A stretch of 64,000 bases of DNA from Aphelocoma coerulescens (Eukaryota > Chordata > Aves > Passeriformes > Corvidae): NCBI RefSeq assembly GCF_041296385.1, contig NW_027184084.1, positions 496,001 through 560,000 of the forward strand, read 5' to 3'. A program made the position numbers and the translations under genes. Each line of letters opens with the position of its first letter. The first letter of the stretch is position 1. Of this stretch, positions 21,458 to 31,958 are shown piece by piece. The notes beneath the pieces were generated by a model. It saw only the letters and a list, made by a program, of their open reading frames with translations, did not search any database and was not told the DNA's origin.

Positions 21458-21694
21458 TTATGATGCAACACGGGTTGTTGTGGTTCTTTTATCTGAGAAG
21501 AAGCTTCTGAGGAGAAATACCTGCCCAATACTAACTACAAGAAGAATGATTGCCTCCCCTATTGACCAATAGGCTACTCTTGTGTTTAAATCCTCTGCTC
21601 TGCTGCGGCCTTGTGCTTCTCTCAACCGGAAATGAGTCTGATAATCAACGACAGACTTCAGAGCTTCATGAATTGAAACACACGCAGACTCCAT
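21458..21694 (-). CDS. TMED7: TMED7 coding exon 3 with stop
   Basis: Acceptor is TTCTCTAG|ATGGAG. It encodes the coiled neck, membrane anchor and cytosolic tail ending TTTTRVAS. The Met at the exon start is internal, not an initiator. Confidence 0.93.
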   Translation of the reverse strand: MESACVSIHEALKSVVDYQTHFRLREAQGRSRAEDLNTRVAYWSIGEAIILLVVSIGQVFLLRSFFSDKRTTTTRVAS

Positions 21695-24600
21695 CTAGAG
21701 AAGCAAATAAATACACATGCTCAATTAAGAACTCTTCTAATGCTTGTTCTGTGAAGTTCTGTGGTTTGGTAATTAAAATTAGGATTCACATTGTCGGGGT
21801 CCCTCCCCCCCTGCCATGTAGCCCTGGGAGAGGGGCCCTGGGGGGGAGGCACGGGGTTTCCCTAGCCCCTGGTCAGCCTCGTTCCCCATTGGTTGTTTTG
21901 TGCTCCCCTGCACAGGCAAGGACCCTCTGGTCCCATGACTGTAACGGTTCCTCAGCAGAGCTCCAGCCATGTGGCTGGGAAAATAAACATCTCTCTGAAA
22001 CATCTATCAAGAATCCGTCCATATATATTTCTTTTCCATGGGCCTCCTTGTTTGATACATTGTGTTACAGAATCCCCACTGTAACATCACATACCTTTAC
22101 AAATGAAAGATTATCTCAGTTCACTGTCAGACTGCAATACTATAAATCTAATATATTAATCAAGTTTTACACACAGGAATGTGACTGACTTAAGTACCAA
22201 AGTGTGCAAAACTGCAGATGTAATACAGTGATGCACTCTAAGAGCCAGAAACTGAATATTAAAATTCATGCATGTTTGGGTTCAAAAGTAAATATAAACA
22301 CTGTATTGAAATATGCCAGTGATCCAACATTTGCTAATTCCACATACACCAGTAAAACAAGAAGTAAATCTTTCTCGAGATTTGGATAACTAGTAAGTTT
22401 TTATATCATTAAGATTTGCATAGTAGATATTAAAACACTTTTAGATTTCAGAAGTATGTGATTCTTCATCACATAATACCCAAACTTCAGTTTCCCAAAA
22501 GCCTGAAATCTAGATTGCTGACCTCAATATGTTCTTTTGGCAGGAGATCCTTATATTAGTCACATATGTAAAAAGTGATTAGATAAAGGACATCTGTTAT
22601 CTTTCAGTGTTCCTGGATGCTCCCTACCACATTCATAAAATAAACACTCAAGACCAAATTGCCCAACTAAATGTGTCATCTTTCATAAAAATCACATTCC
22701 ATTTTCTAACATGAAAAATCTTAAACCTTTTCAATATACATACTACAGGCTTTCCAAGACCTAGATCTTTTTTAAACATAAACCTCTTCCATTTTTGGTT
22801 TATCTTCTGAAAGTAAGAGTCAGTACCCATGATTGTTTAAAGTGAAATTTGGTAACAACTATAGTATAAGAATGTTCGAATTCATGATGTTACTGTTCCA
22901 AGTGAAGTTGGCTGATTTAGTTTAGGCAGAAGTGGCATAAAATTAAAATTATGAAGAAAGAAAAAAACATTAGGAAAAAAAGTCTGGAGCACGAATACTG
23001 TTTTGCCACTTAAGTGTCTTATAAATTACATATCTAGAAGCCAGTTAAGTATGACATTTTGTTCATTTGTTTATTTTGCTAAAATTCTTTTCCAATTTTA
23101 AGTGACAGCTATATAAGAGATGAATCATTCAAGTCTTCGCCTCAAAAAAACCTCTAAACTATTTCAATATAAAACCAAATTGTTCTCAAAGTTTCTCCAA
23201 AGTTCAGGAATTTTGAGAACTCTGATCCACTGATATTTTACACTTTATAAAATCCACACTTCCACAGACATAGAACCATGGCATTAAAAAGTTCCCTTAA
23301 ACTCCAGGGCACTGTATATTTTCCCTAATTTCCACTTAATCACTTGGTAATTCCTCCTCAACTCTGCATTCTATAAATCCTAATTTTCAGAAAAGGTTCA
23401 CTTTTAGTAAGAGGGTTTATTTTAAAGAAGCTCTGACCCATTCATTTTCAACAGCGATATAGATATCTACTGCAGTTGAATTTGAAAAACATTCCCTCCA
23501 CCTAACAGTTACTGTCAAACACAATATTTTACCTGAGTAAGTGCAGTTGCTCTGTTCTCACTAGGAAACAGTGGTGGATCTTCTCCAACCTGGAAATCAA
23601 AGTACACGGTTTTGTGTGTGAAAGTAGAGAACTCATTGCTGAAGCAGAATTTGTATGTTCCATTTCTGGATGCAGTAAATGTGAAACTATCATATTGTTT
23701 CTTCATCTCTTTGTATAATACAGCACCATCAGGACCTTCCAACTGACAGTCCACATCATAATGACCTCCAGTGATCACCTGAAAAAAACCCAAGAAATTG
23801 TCTTAAACAAAACAGACATCCAGCTAGCATTGCAAATTGCTTGATCTGACAAATGTTTTAAAATGCATTAATTTATAAATCTATCGAGTTTGAAAAAATC
23901 GTCATCCTATGAGACAGAACAATTAGAAATAAGTTTTTTTTAAATTGAGTATATGTAATGTCAACTATGTTTTCTAACAGTTTATGAAGGAAACTAGTTA
24001 CTTCATTTTGAGATACTACTACTGTAGCAAAGGCTAGAGTAGATGAAGTTTGATGGGGCAGACATTACTGCAATAAATTAGTAATTTACTATATCCACAA
24101 GCCCATCCATACAATTTATTCAGCAAGTTAAGACTGCCAAAATCAATAAACCAGCTATTTTATGTATGACCTAAACTGTCTAACTAGCCTATTAGGTCAA
24201 GCTGCTTTATGTTGCAGAAATGGCATATGTTCAGTAGAACAGGTATTACAGCCTGACTCATCACATCACCAGAGCAGTGTTCTGGAGGTTATGCTGCCTT
24301 ACTCCTGCACAATAAATGACAGTAATTCTTTTCAACACCAGCATGTTCAAATTATACCTACAAGTAACTCAAAACTTCATATGATTATGAGAATTGTCAG
24401 TCTTTGATTATTGTTGATCCATAGCATGTTCTTCTGTAGAATCACACTAGCTATCCTATCTCCACTACAAGAGCAACTGGCAGTTTAGGTATTCATAGCT
24501 TACTATTCTGTAATGCGATTCTGATAACTCTCAGGCTAGTAGTTAAATTTAATCCTTGCTCCAAACTTCTTGCCTTTAAGATAAAGCATCCTAAAGGATG

Positions 24601-25040
24601 AAGAAACTTCTATCCACAAGCACATCCCTTTTATATGCATACAGAAGCTTTCTAAAATAATAGACATATTATTTGAAATATGTAAATATCTATTCAACCA
24701 CATACTATAAAGATTTGTTCAGAGGCGCCAAGCAGCAGAAGCAACATTTCAGATAAGCTGTTTGCATAACATAGTGCACACCAATTTATATGGGTATTAA
24801 ACTCCTAATACTAACGGCAAAAGTGAAATAACAAGAGAGTCCCCGGGGGCCGAGGGAAACACGGAGTACCTGAAATTCGAGGGTGCACTTAGTGCCCTGG
24901 ACAATCTCCTCGTAAAAACATTGTTTGGCGTTGTCAGTCAGCTCGAAAGTGATTTCGGAGGCCCGTGCCGCGCAAGCTACCAGGAGCAGCGTCAGCCACC
25001 CCCACGATCCCGCAATTCCGTAGCCCCGTAAAAACATCAT
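21458..25040 (-). CDS. TMED7: TMED7, p24 cargo receptor (three exons, join)
   Basis: Transmembrane emp24 domain protein 7, a p24-gamma type I membrane protein cycling between ER and Golgi and helping COPI/COPII vesicles select cargo. Coding exons on the minus strand: 25040-24870 (57 codons), 23778-23533 (82) and 21694-21458 (78 plus stop), giving 217 residues, close to the usual length. Seen: signal peptide (about 1-27), GOLD domain with Cys residues (about 41, 52, 68, 102), a glycosylation sequon NGT (about 96), coiled region, transmembrane segment (about 184-203) and a short tail with SFFSDKR, i.e. an FF and a basic motif. All splice sites are GT-AG and phase 0, and there are no stops, so the gene looks intact. 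Intron 1 (23779-24869) shows nothing else; intron 2 holds a solo LTR. Confidence 0.95.
21792..22086 (+). repeat. Solo LTR of the ERV-G family in TMED7 intron 2
   Basis: 295 bp, TGTCGGGGTCC ... CTGTAACA, flanked by a perfect 6-bp duplication TCACAT (21786-21791 and 22087-22092). Same family as the ERV-G LTRs at 29691 and 31660. It is antisense to TMED7. Confidence 0.93.
23533..23778 (-). CDS. TMED7: TMED7 coding exon 2
   Basis: Acceptor is TTTTTTTCAG|GTGATC and donor CTCAG|GTAAAA. It encodes the rest of the GOLD domain ([11 protein letters not shown] to RATALTQ). Confidence 0.93.
24870..25040 (-). CDS. TMED7: TMED7 coding exon 1
   Basis: Starts with two Met codons (MMFLRG). It encodes the signal peptide and the first half of the GOLD strand set, ending CTLEFQ. 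Donor is CAG|GTACTC. Confidence 0.93.
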
Positions 25041-25480
25041 TCAGCGTGCAGTGTGGACTAATAGGACTAATAGTAACAGAGTTTGAGCCAGGTGGAAAGA
25101 GGGCAGCCCCGCATCGGAGGCCAGCAGGCGCAGAGCCCGGAGGAAGATGTCTGCGGCGCCAACCGATCACAACGGAGAAACCTGAGGAAAAGCGCTGCGC
25201 TCTCAAGAGCAACCACGGCGCCTAGTACCGCCCTTACAGAAGCTCTTCCGGGTGAGCCCTCATAGTTTTATAGACGTGGTGTTCATCGTAGAAGGGAGTG
25301 CTCCCTGCCTCTCCCGGGCGCAGTTGCGCGTTTGCTGCCTGGAAACGGTTATCAGAGAGCATGACGGTCCGGCATCGCCTTGGGCCCTAGGCCCGGTCTC
25401 GGCCGTGACACCAGCGAGCCGACATGGTGTCCACGTTCACAGGGATGACCCCACGGCACCAGAGGTACCATAGGTGCACG
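25041..25480 (-). promoter_or_regulatory. TMED7 5' untranslated region and CpG-rich promoter
   Basis: Sequence upstream of the TMED7 ATG is rich in G, C and CpG (about 24880-25480), unlike the AT-rich introns, as expected for a housekeeping promoter. No TATA box is obvious and the start site cannot be fixed. Positions 25481-25836 are AT-rich with nothing recognised. Confidence 0.6.
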
Positions 25481-25836
25481 CGCGAGGCCCGCTCATCCCG
25501 GCTTTGTGCTGAGGGGTACTCAGATTATATAGCTAATTTAATTTTTATTTTAATTCCTCTCTGTCATACCTGCACCACACAGTCCAGGTTCCCCAATACA
25601 TCAAAACTTTTGTCTCTATGTCCATTGTATGCAACTATCCAGGGGCTAAACTGTTTTCAAATTCCCATAAAACAATTTAGAGATGAAATAGCGGACTTTC
25701 TTCTCTAAATGCAAGTGAAAAGTATCTTAAGTACTGTCTCTCTCTATATCTTTGAGTTACTGAATATACAGGGTTGAATTTCAGAGTTGGAGTCCCAACT
25801 TTCTATGTAATGTAACATTAAGTGCTTCAGAGAGAT

Positions 25837-26408
25837 TGTCCTGGTTTTGGCTGGGATAGTTAATTTTCTTCTTAGTAGCTGGTACAGTGCTGTGTTTTGG
25901 ATTCAGTATGAGAATAATGTTGATAACACACTGATATTTTGGCTGTTGCTCAGTAGTGCTTACTCAAGAACTTTTCAGTGTGTCATGCTCTGACAGTGAG
26001 CAGGTGCCCAAGAAGCTGGGAGGGAGCACAGCCAAGGCAGCTGACCTGAACTAGCCAAAGGGATATTCCATACCATAAAATGTCATGCCCAGTATATAAA
26101 CTGGGGAGGGAGGGGGGGGGGGGGGGGTGTTTTCTGGGGCTGCCATTGCTTGGGTACTGGCTGGGCATCAGTCAGCTGACGGTAAGCAATTGGGGGTGGG
26201 GTTTTTTGCATCACTCATTTTTATTGGTTTGGTTTTATTTCCTGTTTTGGGGGTTTTCTTCCTTTATTTTTTTCTTCTCATTAAACTGTCTTTATCTCAA
26301 CTCATGAGTTTTTGCACTTTTACCCTTCCAATTATCCCCCCCATCCCACTGTGGGGAGAGAGAGCAAGCTGTTGTGTGGTGCTTAGATGCCTACCAGGTT
26401 TAAACCAT
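25837..26408 (+). repeat. ERVL-type LTR
   Basis: Starts TGTCCTGGTTTTGGCTGGGA, a well-known avian ERVL LTR start, and runs to GTTTAAACCATAG. It includes TATATAAACTGG near 26093 and a long G run (about 26109-26127). The expected terminal ACA is missing just before ERV-D, so the end is altered. The ERVL-like gag on the far side of ERV-D (52098) has the same orientation, so this may be the 5' LTR of that element. Confidence 0.8.
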
Positions 26409-26415
26409 AGGACCT

Positions 26416-26880
26416 TGATGCCTTTTCCTGGTCTTAAAATCAAGAGTCATACACAGTTAGAAGGGGAAAAGGGATTTTACCTTGGTATTTATTTTAAGGA
26501 TCCTTAGGTGCACACGTCCAGGTCAAATGCACCGAAATGCACCCCGCAAAAATGCCCTGACCCAAAAGATTGGGTATAACATTATAGGTTTTACTAATTA
26601 GCATATCTATCAAAGATTCCCCAATGAGAGGCTCAAGTGAGCCCCCCTCCCCAAGGAGCCTTCCCCTGGATGGTTCTATCTTAGTTTACAGAATGTGTTC
26701 TGGAGAGGACCTTGGGGTCTGGGGCACACTGATCCCTAGCTACGAAGCTTCTAAAATGTTTAGTCTCTTAGCTTGACAAACAAGTCCAAGAATGCAGGCA
26801 AAAAGCACTAAGAATACAGAAGTTGTAAAAAAGGTATAACAGGGGTATAAAAGAAAAGGCAAAAAATCTTCATGGCATCA
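26416..26880 (-). repeat. ERV-D 3' LTR
   Basis: 465 bp, uninterrupted. The plus strand reads TGATGCCTTTTCC ... CATGGCATCA, so the ends form an inverted TGATGCC. The purine tract AAAAGGGGGGAAA (minus strand, about 26893-26881) precedes it. This copy shows how the split 5' LTR fits together. Confidence 0.9.
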
Positions 26881-26942
26881 TTTCCCCCCTTTTAGAGACT
26901 AACAAAACTCTACCTTGTCTAGTCTCTACTCTACTCTATTCT

Positions 26943-28010
26943 TTACCTGCAGAACCTGTTTACACAACCGGCTGCTCCACAGGCTATTACGCAGATAATA
27001 CCTACAATTACAGCTATTATGAATATTTCTTTTACCCAGGCCCAGTTTGGTAACCATGAGGTGAAGGTATCCAAAATATGATCAAAAATTAAGGTGTTAT
27101 TTCTAGAAGCTACTTCATGTAGAATTTGAGTTCCCTTCCAAATTTCATCCAAATCTTTCTTAATTCTTCCATTTTGGTCCACATAAGAACAACAGGTGGT
27201 ATTGACAATAGCACATATACCTCCTTGTGCAGCAAGTATGAAATTGAGAGCTATCCTGTTTTGCATAACTGCACAGGACAGACTGTCAACTTCTTCCTGT
27301 AAGGCTGAAATTGCATCTGCAGTATGCTGTTCAATACGTTCAATGATGGCCGAGATGTTTACAATTGCTCTCTCCAGTTCAACTACTCCATAAGTAGGTA
27401 CGAGGGCTCTGATCATGCTATGGAAAAGTGTGGGATGTTCAATGAGGGGATTAAGAGATCTTTTTCTCCTCTCATTTGGTTTTTTAAGATGGTCAAATAT
27501 TGTTATATTTGGGACCAAAGCCCCAATGGCACAAGCCTGGTCTTTGTTCATGGGCATAATTTTCCAGGCCTTATCACCACATATCCAATACAACCCTATC
27601 CCAAATGGCTGAGCCAGTCTCCACCCTGTCAATTTCATCTTTGCTGCAATTCTTGGGTCTATTATTTCCCTGAAATGGGTCTTATGACAATATGAAGGAA
27701 GAATGGCTTTTCCTGTGGCGTTTACAATTGCTCAAGGAACCTTATAGTTTGCATGCTCTACCAGGCCACTCACGGGTATGGGGGGCAGAAGGGTGCTATT
27801 AACTGGTTCCCACGTTTCAGTGTGGTTCTCTTGCATTAAAATGCCAATCAAGGGCCAGTGATCCTTCCTATCTAGTGGTAATGGAGTACAGATCTAGCAA
27901 TCGCTCTTATTAAGAATTTTGGACACATTTTGGACCACAGTCTTATGCAAATCATGGGGTGAACCCTAAACCATGGTTACCAGTTGGGCAAACATGTAAA
28001 AAACAGTTTA
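26943..28010 (-). pseudogene. env: ERV-D env
   Basis: Envelope remnant. The surface part (about 28010-27500) is short and contains stops. A furin site RRKRS (about 27470) is followed by the transmembrane subunit in one open frame to 26943: a QNRIALNFIL segment (about 27265), C-x6-CC (CAIVNTTCC, about 27220-27190), and a membrane anchor (about 27030-26970). The open frame begins only at 27638. This resembles alpha/gamma-type envs and differs from the ERV-A env. Confidence 0.82.
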
Positions 28011-29684
28011 AACTGCATCTTTCTGATTTGTATCAGTCTCTGTCTTCTTGGTGATTTCGGGAGCAGAAGCTTTCTTCACCCGGGAGTAATGAATCCACGG
28101 TCCCTTGCCAGCAACCTTGACTGCAGTAAAAGTGGTCAGCAAAACTTGGAATGGTCCCTTCCACTTGGCTTGCAAGGGGTCGATGTCCTACCACTTGATG
28201 TAGACCCAGTCTCCAGGCTGGAATGGATGAGCAGGTGTGTCCAATCCTATTGGTTTGGATAACACAACAAATCTCTGGAGTTTCTGCAAAGTGGAACTCA
28301 GAGCCATTAAATCCTTCTGCAAATCATTTTTACCTCTCATATGAATTTCCCCTGGGATATGTGGAACCTGGTATGGCCTGCCATATAATATTTCATAGGG
28401 ACTTATGTTGTCCCTTCGCCTTGGCTGTATGTGGACCCTCAGCAAGGCTATAGGCAGGGCTTGAACCCATGTCATGGATGTCTCTTGACAAATTTTGCAA
28501 ATCTGGGTTTTGAGGGTCCCATTCATGCGTTCAACTTTGCCACTTGCCTGGGGCCTGTATGGTGTGTGCAGGTCCCAGGTAAGTCCCAGAATCCTGCTAA
28601 CTTCCCCAATCACCGTTGCAACAAAATGTGGTCCCCTATCTGATGATATTCCCAAACAAACCCCAAATCTTGGTATTATATGATTGAGCAAAGCTTTCAC
28701 TACTTCTTTTGCTATGTTGGTGCGACAGGGGAAAGCCTCAGGCCATCCACTGAAGGTGTCAACCAGTACTAGTATATACCTGCATCGCTCTTTGCGTGGC
28801 ATCTCAGCAAAATCTATTTGTCAATAATCTCCCGGGAGATCTCCTGTTTTTGTCACTCCTCTCTAGCTTGTGTCAGGGTTGTTTTTACAGCAGGTTTCCC
28901 ACTTGCTTGTTACAGATTGTACAATATCAGTCATTTCTCTCCCTATCACTACTTTCCTCAAATGTTTTAAAAGATTTTCTGTTCCCCACTGGATATTTTC
29001 ATGCTCTCGTTGGGCTATTTCCTGAAGGATCAGAGGTGGAACTCCAAGTTGTCCTACCGGAGTAACAGCCCACCCACCTTCTTTGATTTACGCCTTAAGG
29101 AACTTAATTAATTTGTGATCCCTCTGATCATATTTTGGGGTAAATGATGACAATTCTATCTCTTTCTGTGGTACCACTGCAAAAATGCCTTTTTCTGCAA
29201 TCCCCCTGGCTGTTTCATCAGCAAAATGATTTCCCAGTTCAGGGGCTGTTTTCCCTTTTTGATGACTCTTGCAAGCCACTTCCGTAGGCTTCCAAATGTT
29301 CTGTAAAAGTGCAAGAATTTGTTTAGCATGCTTAACCTCATTACCTTGAGCAGTCTGCAGGCCACGTTCCTTCCAAATAACTCCGTGGGCATGCACAACA
29401 CTGAAGGCATATTTGGAATCAGTCCATATGTTCACCTTCCCCTCGCTCAGTTCTAGAGCTCTTGTTAGTGCAATGAGTTCAGCTTTCTGTGATGATACAT
29501 CTGGAGGCAAGGCTTTTGTCTCAATGATTTTATCTGAGGTGGTTACGGCGTAACCGGTCATCCTCCTACCGTTTCTCATGAAGCTGCTCCCATCAGTGTA
29601 CAATTCCCAGTCTGGATCCTTCAAAGGAACATCTTTCAGGTCTGGTCTGCTGGAATAAGTTGCCTCTATTGTCTGCAAACAATC
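28011..29684 (-). pseudogene. pol: ERV-D RNase H end and integrase
   Basis: RNase H (29684-29088) keeps LYTDGSSF, KAELIALT, IWTDSKYAF and FADETA, i.e. all four catalytic acids. Integrase core (28802-28188) has SSDRGPHF and GKVERMN; the first Asp lies just upstream, where the region 29087-28803 is broken by stops. The C-terminal domain continues to about 28010 after a TAG at about 28187. ERV-G interrupts RNase H upstream at 29685-29690. Confidence 0.85.
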
Positions 29685-29690
29685 ATGCTC

Positions 29691-29983
29691 TGTTACAGCG
29701 GGGATTACTGTAACACGCATATATCAAACCAGGAGTCCCGTGGAAAAGAAATATATATATACAGATTCTTGATAGATGTTTCAGAGATGTTTATTTCTCC
29801 AGCCGCATGGCCGGGGCTCAGCTCAGGAACTCCGTGGTCACGGGACCCCGGGACCTTTTGCTCATCCCGGGGAACACAAACCAACCAATGGGGAACGAGG
29901 CTGACAGGGGCAGGGAAACCCCGTGTCTCTCCCCCCCAGGGCCCCTCCCCCAGGGCCCCATGGCAGGGTGAGGGACCCCAACA
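29691..29983 (-). repeat. ERV-G 3' LTR
   Basis: 293 bp, minus strand TGTTGGGGTCC ... GCTGTAACA. It is identical by eye to the copy at 31660-31952. A minus-strand AATAAA occurs near 29792. Confidence 0.95.
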
Positions 29984-30202
29984 TCTCCCCCGTTTTATTT
30001 TAATAAAATGAGAATGAAAACAACTGGATAAACATAACAGGGACAGTTTCAAAACAAAACAAGCCACCCTCCTGAGTCTTTAAAATGTCCAAACAGATTC
30101 TGTGGAACATCTTAGGGCTGATAGAAGGGAGACAGAACTTTCTGAGCATGCTTTGTGGGGAAACTGAGGCAGGAGAGGGCTTGATTTCTTTCTTCCCTCT
30201 TT
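29984..30202 (-). other. ERV-G 3' untranslated region and purine tract
   Basis: Between the stop of the ERV-G gene and the 3' LTR. The purine-rich ACGGGGGAGA directly before the LTR is the plus-strand primer. Nothing else is recognised; an env tail is not visible. Confidence 0.6.
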
Positions 30203-31552
30203 TCATCCCCCTATCGGCATTGAAGAGGAATTGTAAGGAAATGGAACTGTATAAGGAAGCCATGGGGTGAAAAACGGATTAGGAATAAACTGGGGATAGG
30301 GTAAACTTAGGAAAGGGTTCATATTGGGTATAGGGTAAAAGGGGAAATTAGGCTGCGGGTAGGGAAATTGTTGGGATGGATATTGTTTATAATTTTGTGC
30401 ATAACGGCTGCCTTTGACAGGAATACCTTCAGGCCCAGTAACATTCGCTGCTTGTAAACCCTTCTTTCCTTGCACTATATCAAATTGTACAGCTTCTCCA
30501 TCTCCTACACTTTGCAGGTAATTTTTAGGGTTATTCCTTTTAATGGCAGTTCTATGGATGAATAAGTCTTCCCCTGTATCATCTCGTGTTATAAATCCAT
30601 AGTTGTTTTTGACATTGTACCATTTCACAGTTCCTGTGATTTTCGTGGCTACAACGTCTCCTATCACTTGCTTGCGTGTTCGTCGTGGGTGCCGGTCTCG
30701 CGTGGCTGCTGCCTCGCTGACTCTGACGTCTCGGCCGGGCCCCCGCGTTGCGGCTGCTCTGCGCTCTCTGCACGGCCCCGCTCCGGCGCGTGTCTGGGCT
30801 CTGCACGGCCCCGCGCTGCCATCGCCGCTGGCTCCGTGGCCTGTGAGTGGTTCCGCTCCGCAGACTCCACGCCGCTTTGAGAGTGGCCCCGTTTCGGCTC
30901 GGCGCTGCACGGCGCGGCTTCTCGTGTCGCTGTGGAAACCGCCGCTTCTCCCTCCACAGGGCTCTCCGAGCCAGTCGCTCAGAGCGGCCTGCCACGCCGA
31001 TGCCCGCTTCCTGGCTGCTCGTGGCCCACGGCACCCGCGGCGCCTGCGGTGTCGCTCCCTCACTCGCGGCCGGGTGGCCGGGGACCCTGAGACAGGGATG
31101 GGGTCCGCGATAAGGCGCGCGCTCCCGAGGGGGCCGGGCACATCCAGCGCAGGCACTTCCGCTGGCACGGCTGCAGTCATGCGCTCCCGGGATGGCTGCT
31201 GCGCGGTCTCAGCCACGGGAGAAGTATGATCTTCTGCTTTAGGGGTAATGGGACCATACAAATGCTCTTCAAGAGCGTCCCTGATTACAAGATATGCACG
31301 GAAAGCTTCGCTTTGATCCCATACCTTATCCCAGATCTCGTCCCAGAAACACCCCTCACAAGATTCAGGAGGTTCGATATCAAAAAGTAAGTCTCGGGAA
31401 ATATAGGGGAACCTTTTGAAAAGCCACATAAAGAAGTGTTCTACATCTCCCGGTTGCATTACTTTTTTGTTTTGTTGTTCAAGGATTTCTTTTACTTCTA
31501 GATACATTTTTTTCTGTGGCTCAGAGAGCCCCATTTCCCACGATTCTTCCAT
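30203..31552 (-). CDS. ERV-G matrix-like / Y-box cold-shock domain fusion protein
   Basis: A single intact 449-codon frame with ATG in fair context (ACTATGG). Residues about 1-100 resemble a betaretroviral matrix in layout (helical, [12 protein letters not shown], then [12 protein letters not shown]); no Gly2, so no myristoylation. Residues 100-300 are Ala/Arg/Pro-rich and GC-rich. Residues about 302-378 (30650-30420) form a cold-shock domain of Y-box type: [14 protein letters not shown] (RNP1-like), EDLFIH (RNP2-like), [24 protein letters not shown]. The tail is rich in Pro, Tyr and Phe. The domain is uninterrupted by introns, as if copied from spliced mRNA. Y-box proteins bind RNA and single-stranded DNA; here RNA packaging or translation effects are possible but inferred. 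The matrix label is the weaker part. Confidence 0.9.
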   Translation of the reverse strand: MEESWEMGLSEPQKKMYLEVKEILEQQNKKVMQPGDVEHFFMWLFKRFPYISRDLLFDIEPPESCEGCFWDEIWDKVWDQSEAFRAYLVIRDALEEHLYGPITPKAEDHTSPVAETAQQPSRERMTAAVPAEVPALDVPGPLGSARLIADPIPVSGSPATRPRVRERHRRRRGCRGPRAARKRASAWQAALSDWLGEPCGGRSGGFHSDTRSRAVQRRAETGPLSKRRGVCGAEPLTGHGASGDGSAGPCRAQTRAGAGPCRERRAAATRGPGRDVRVSEAAATRDRHPRRTRKQVIGDVVATKITGTVKWYNVKNNYGFITRDDTGEDLFIHRTAIKRNNPKNYLQSVGDGEAVQFDIVQGKKGLQAANVTGPEGIPVKGSRYAQNYKQYPSQQFPYPQPNFPFYPIPNMNPFLSLPYPQFIPNPFFTPWLPYTVPFPYNSSSMPIGG

Positions 31553-31639
31553 AGTCCAGAGAGAATATCCAAACCAAGATGAGAAGAGAGAGGCCTAGAG
31601 TTGTTTTTTACTCACGAATTTCCTCAGGGATCAGTGTCT
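31553..31639 (-). other. ERV-G leader with splice-donor-like site
   Basis: An 87-base leader. TTCGTGAGTAAA near 31618-31607 is a strong splice-donor consensus. No acceptor is evident, so it may be a relic of env splicing in the parent virus. Confidence 0.4.
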
Positions 31640-31657
31640 TGCCCGCATTCTCCACCA
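31640..31657 (-). other. ERV-G primer-binding site, tRNA-Ala
   Basis: The minus strand TGGTGGAGAATGCGGGCA matches all 18 bases complementary to the 3' end of a tRNA-Ala(AGC) as I recall it. It begins two bases after the LTR. Confidence 0.8.
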
Positions 31658-31659
31658 GT

Positions 31660-31952
31660 TGTTACAGCGGGGATTACTGTAACACGCATATATCAAACCA
31701 GGAGTCCCGTGGAAAAGAAATATATATATACAGATTCTTGATAGATGTTTCAGAGATGTTTATTTCTCCAGCCGCATGGCCGGGGCTCAGCTCAGGAACT
31801 CCGTGGTCACGGGACCCCGGGACCTTTTGCTCATCCCGGGGAACACAAACCAACCAATGGGGAACGAGGCTGACAGGGGCAGGGAAACCCCGTGTCTCTC
31901 CCCCCCAGGGCCCCTCCCCCAGGGCCCCATGGCAGGGTGAGGGACCCCAACA
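31660..31952 (-). repeat. ERV-G 5' LTR
   Basis: 293 bp, same sequence as the 3' LTR, followed on the right by ATGCTC. Confidence 0.95.
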
Positions 31953-31958
31953 ATGCTC

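Larger units (their letters stand above)
29691..31952 (-). mobile_element. ERV-G: small young provirus carrying a cold-shock domain gene
   Basis: A 2,262-bp provirus on the minus strand: 293-bp LTR, tRNA-Ala primer site, about 90-base leader, one 449-codon gene, short 3' region, purine tract, 293-bp LTR. The target duplication ATGCTC is perfect (29685-29690 and 31953-31958). By eye the two LTRs are identical over all 293 bases, so insertion is very recent. No protease, polymerase or env is present, so it must have moved with proteins supplied by another virus. Its layout is like that of acute transforming retroviruses, in which a host gene replaces viral ones. Confidence 0.95.

Noticed and set aside
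26127..26507. Plus-strand hydrophobic frame of 126 codons
   Set aside because: It spans the junction between the ERVL-type LTR and the ERV-D LTR, and its hydrophobicity comes from T-rich LTR sequence.
30603..31229. Long plus-strand frame of 208 codons opposite the ERV-G gene
   Set aside because: It is the shadow of a GC-rich coding region; it has no recognisable domain and runs antisense to the intact cold-shock frame.
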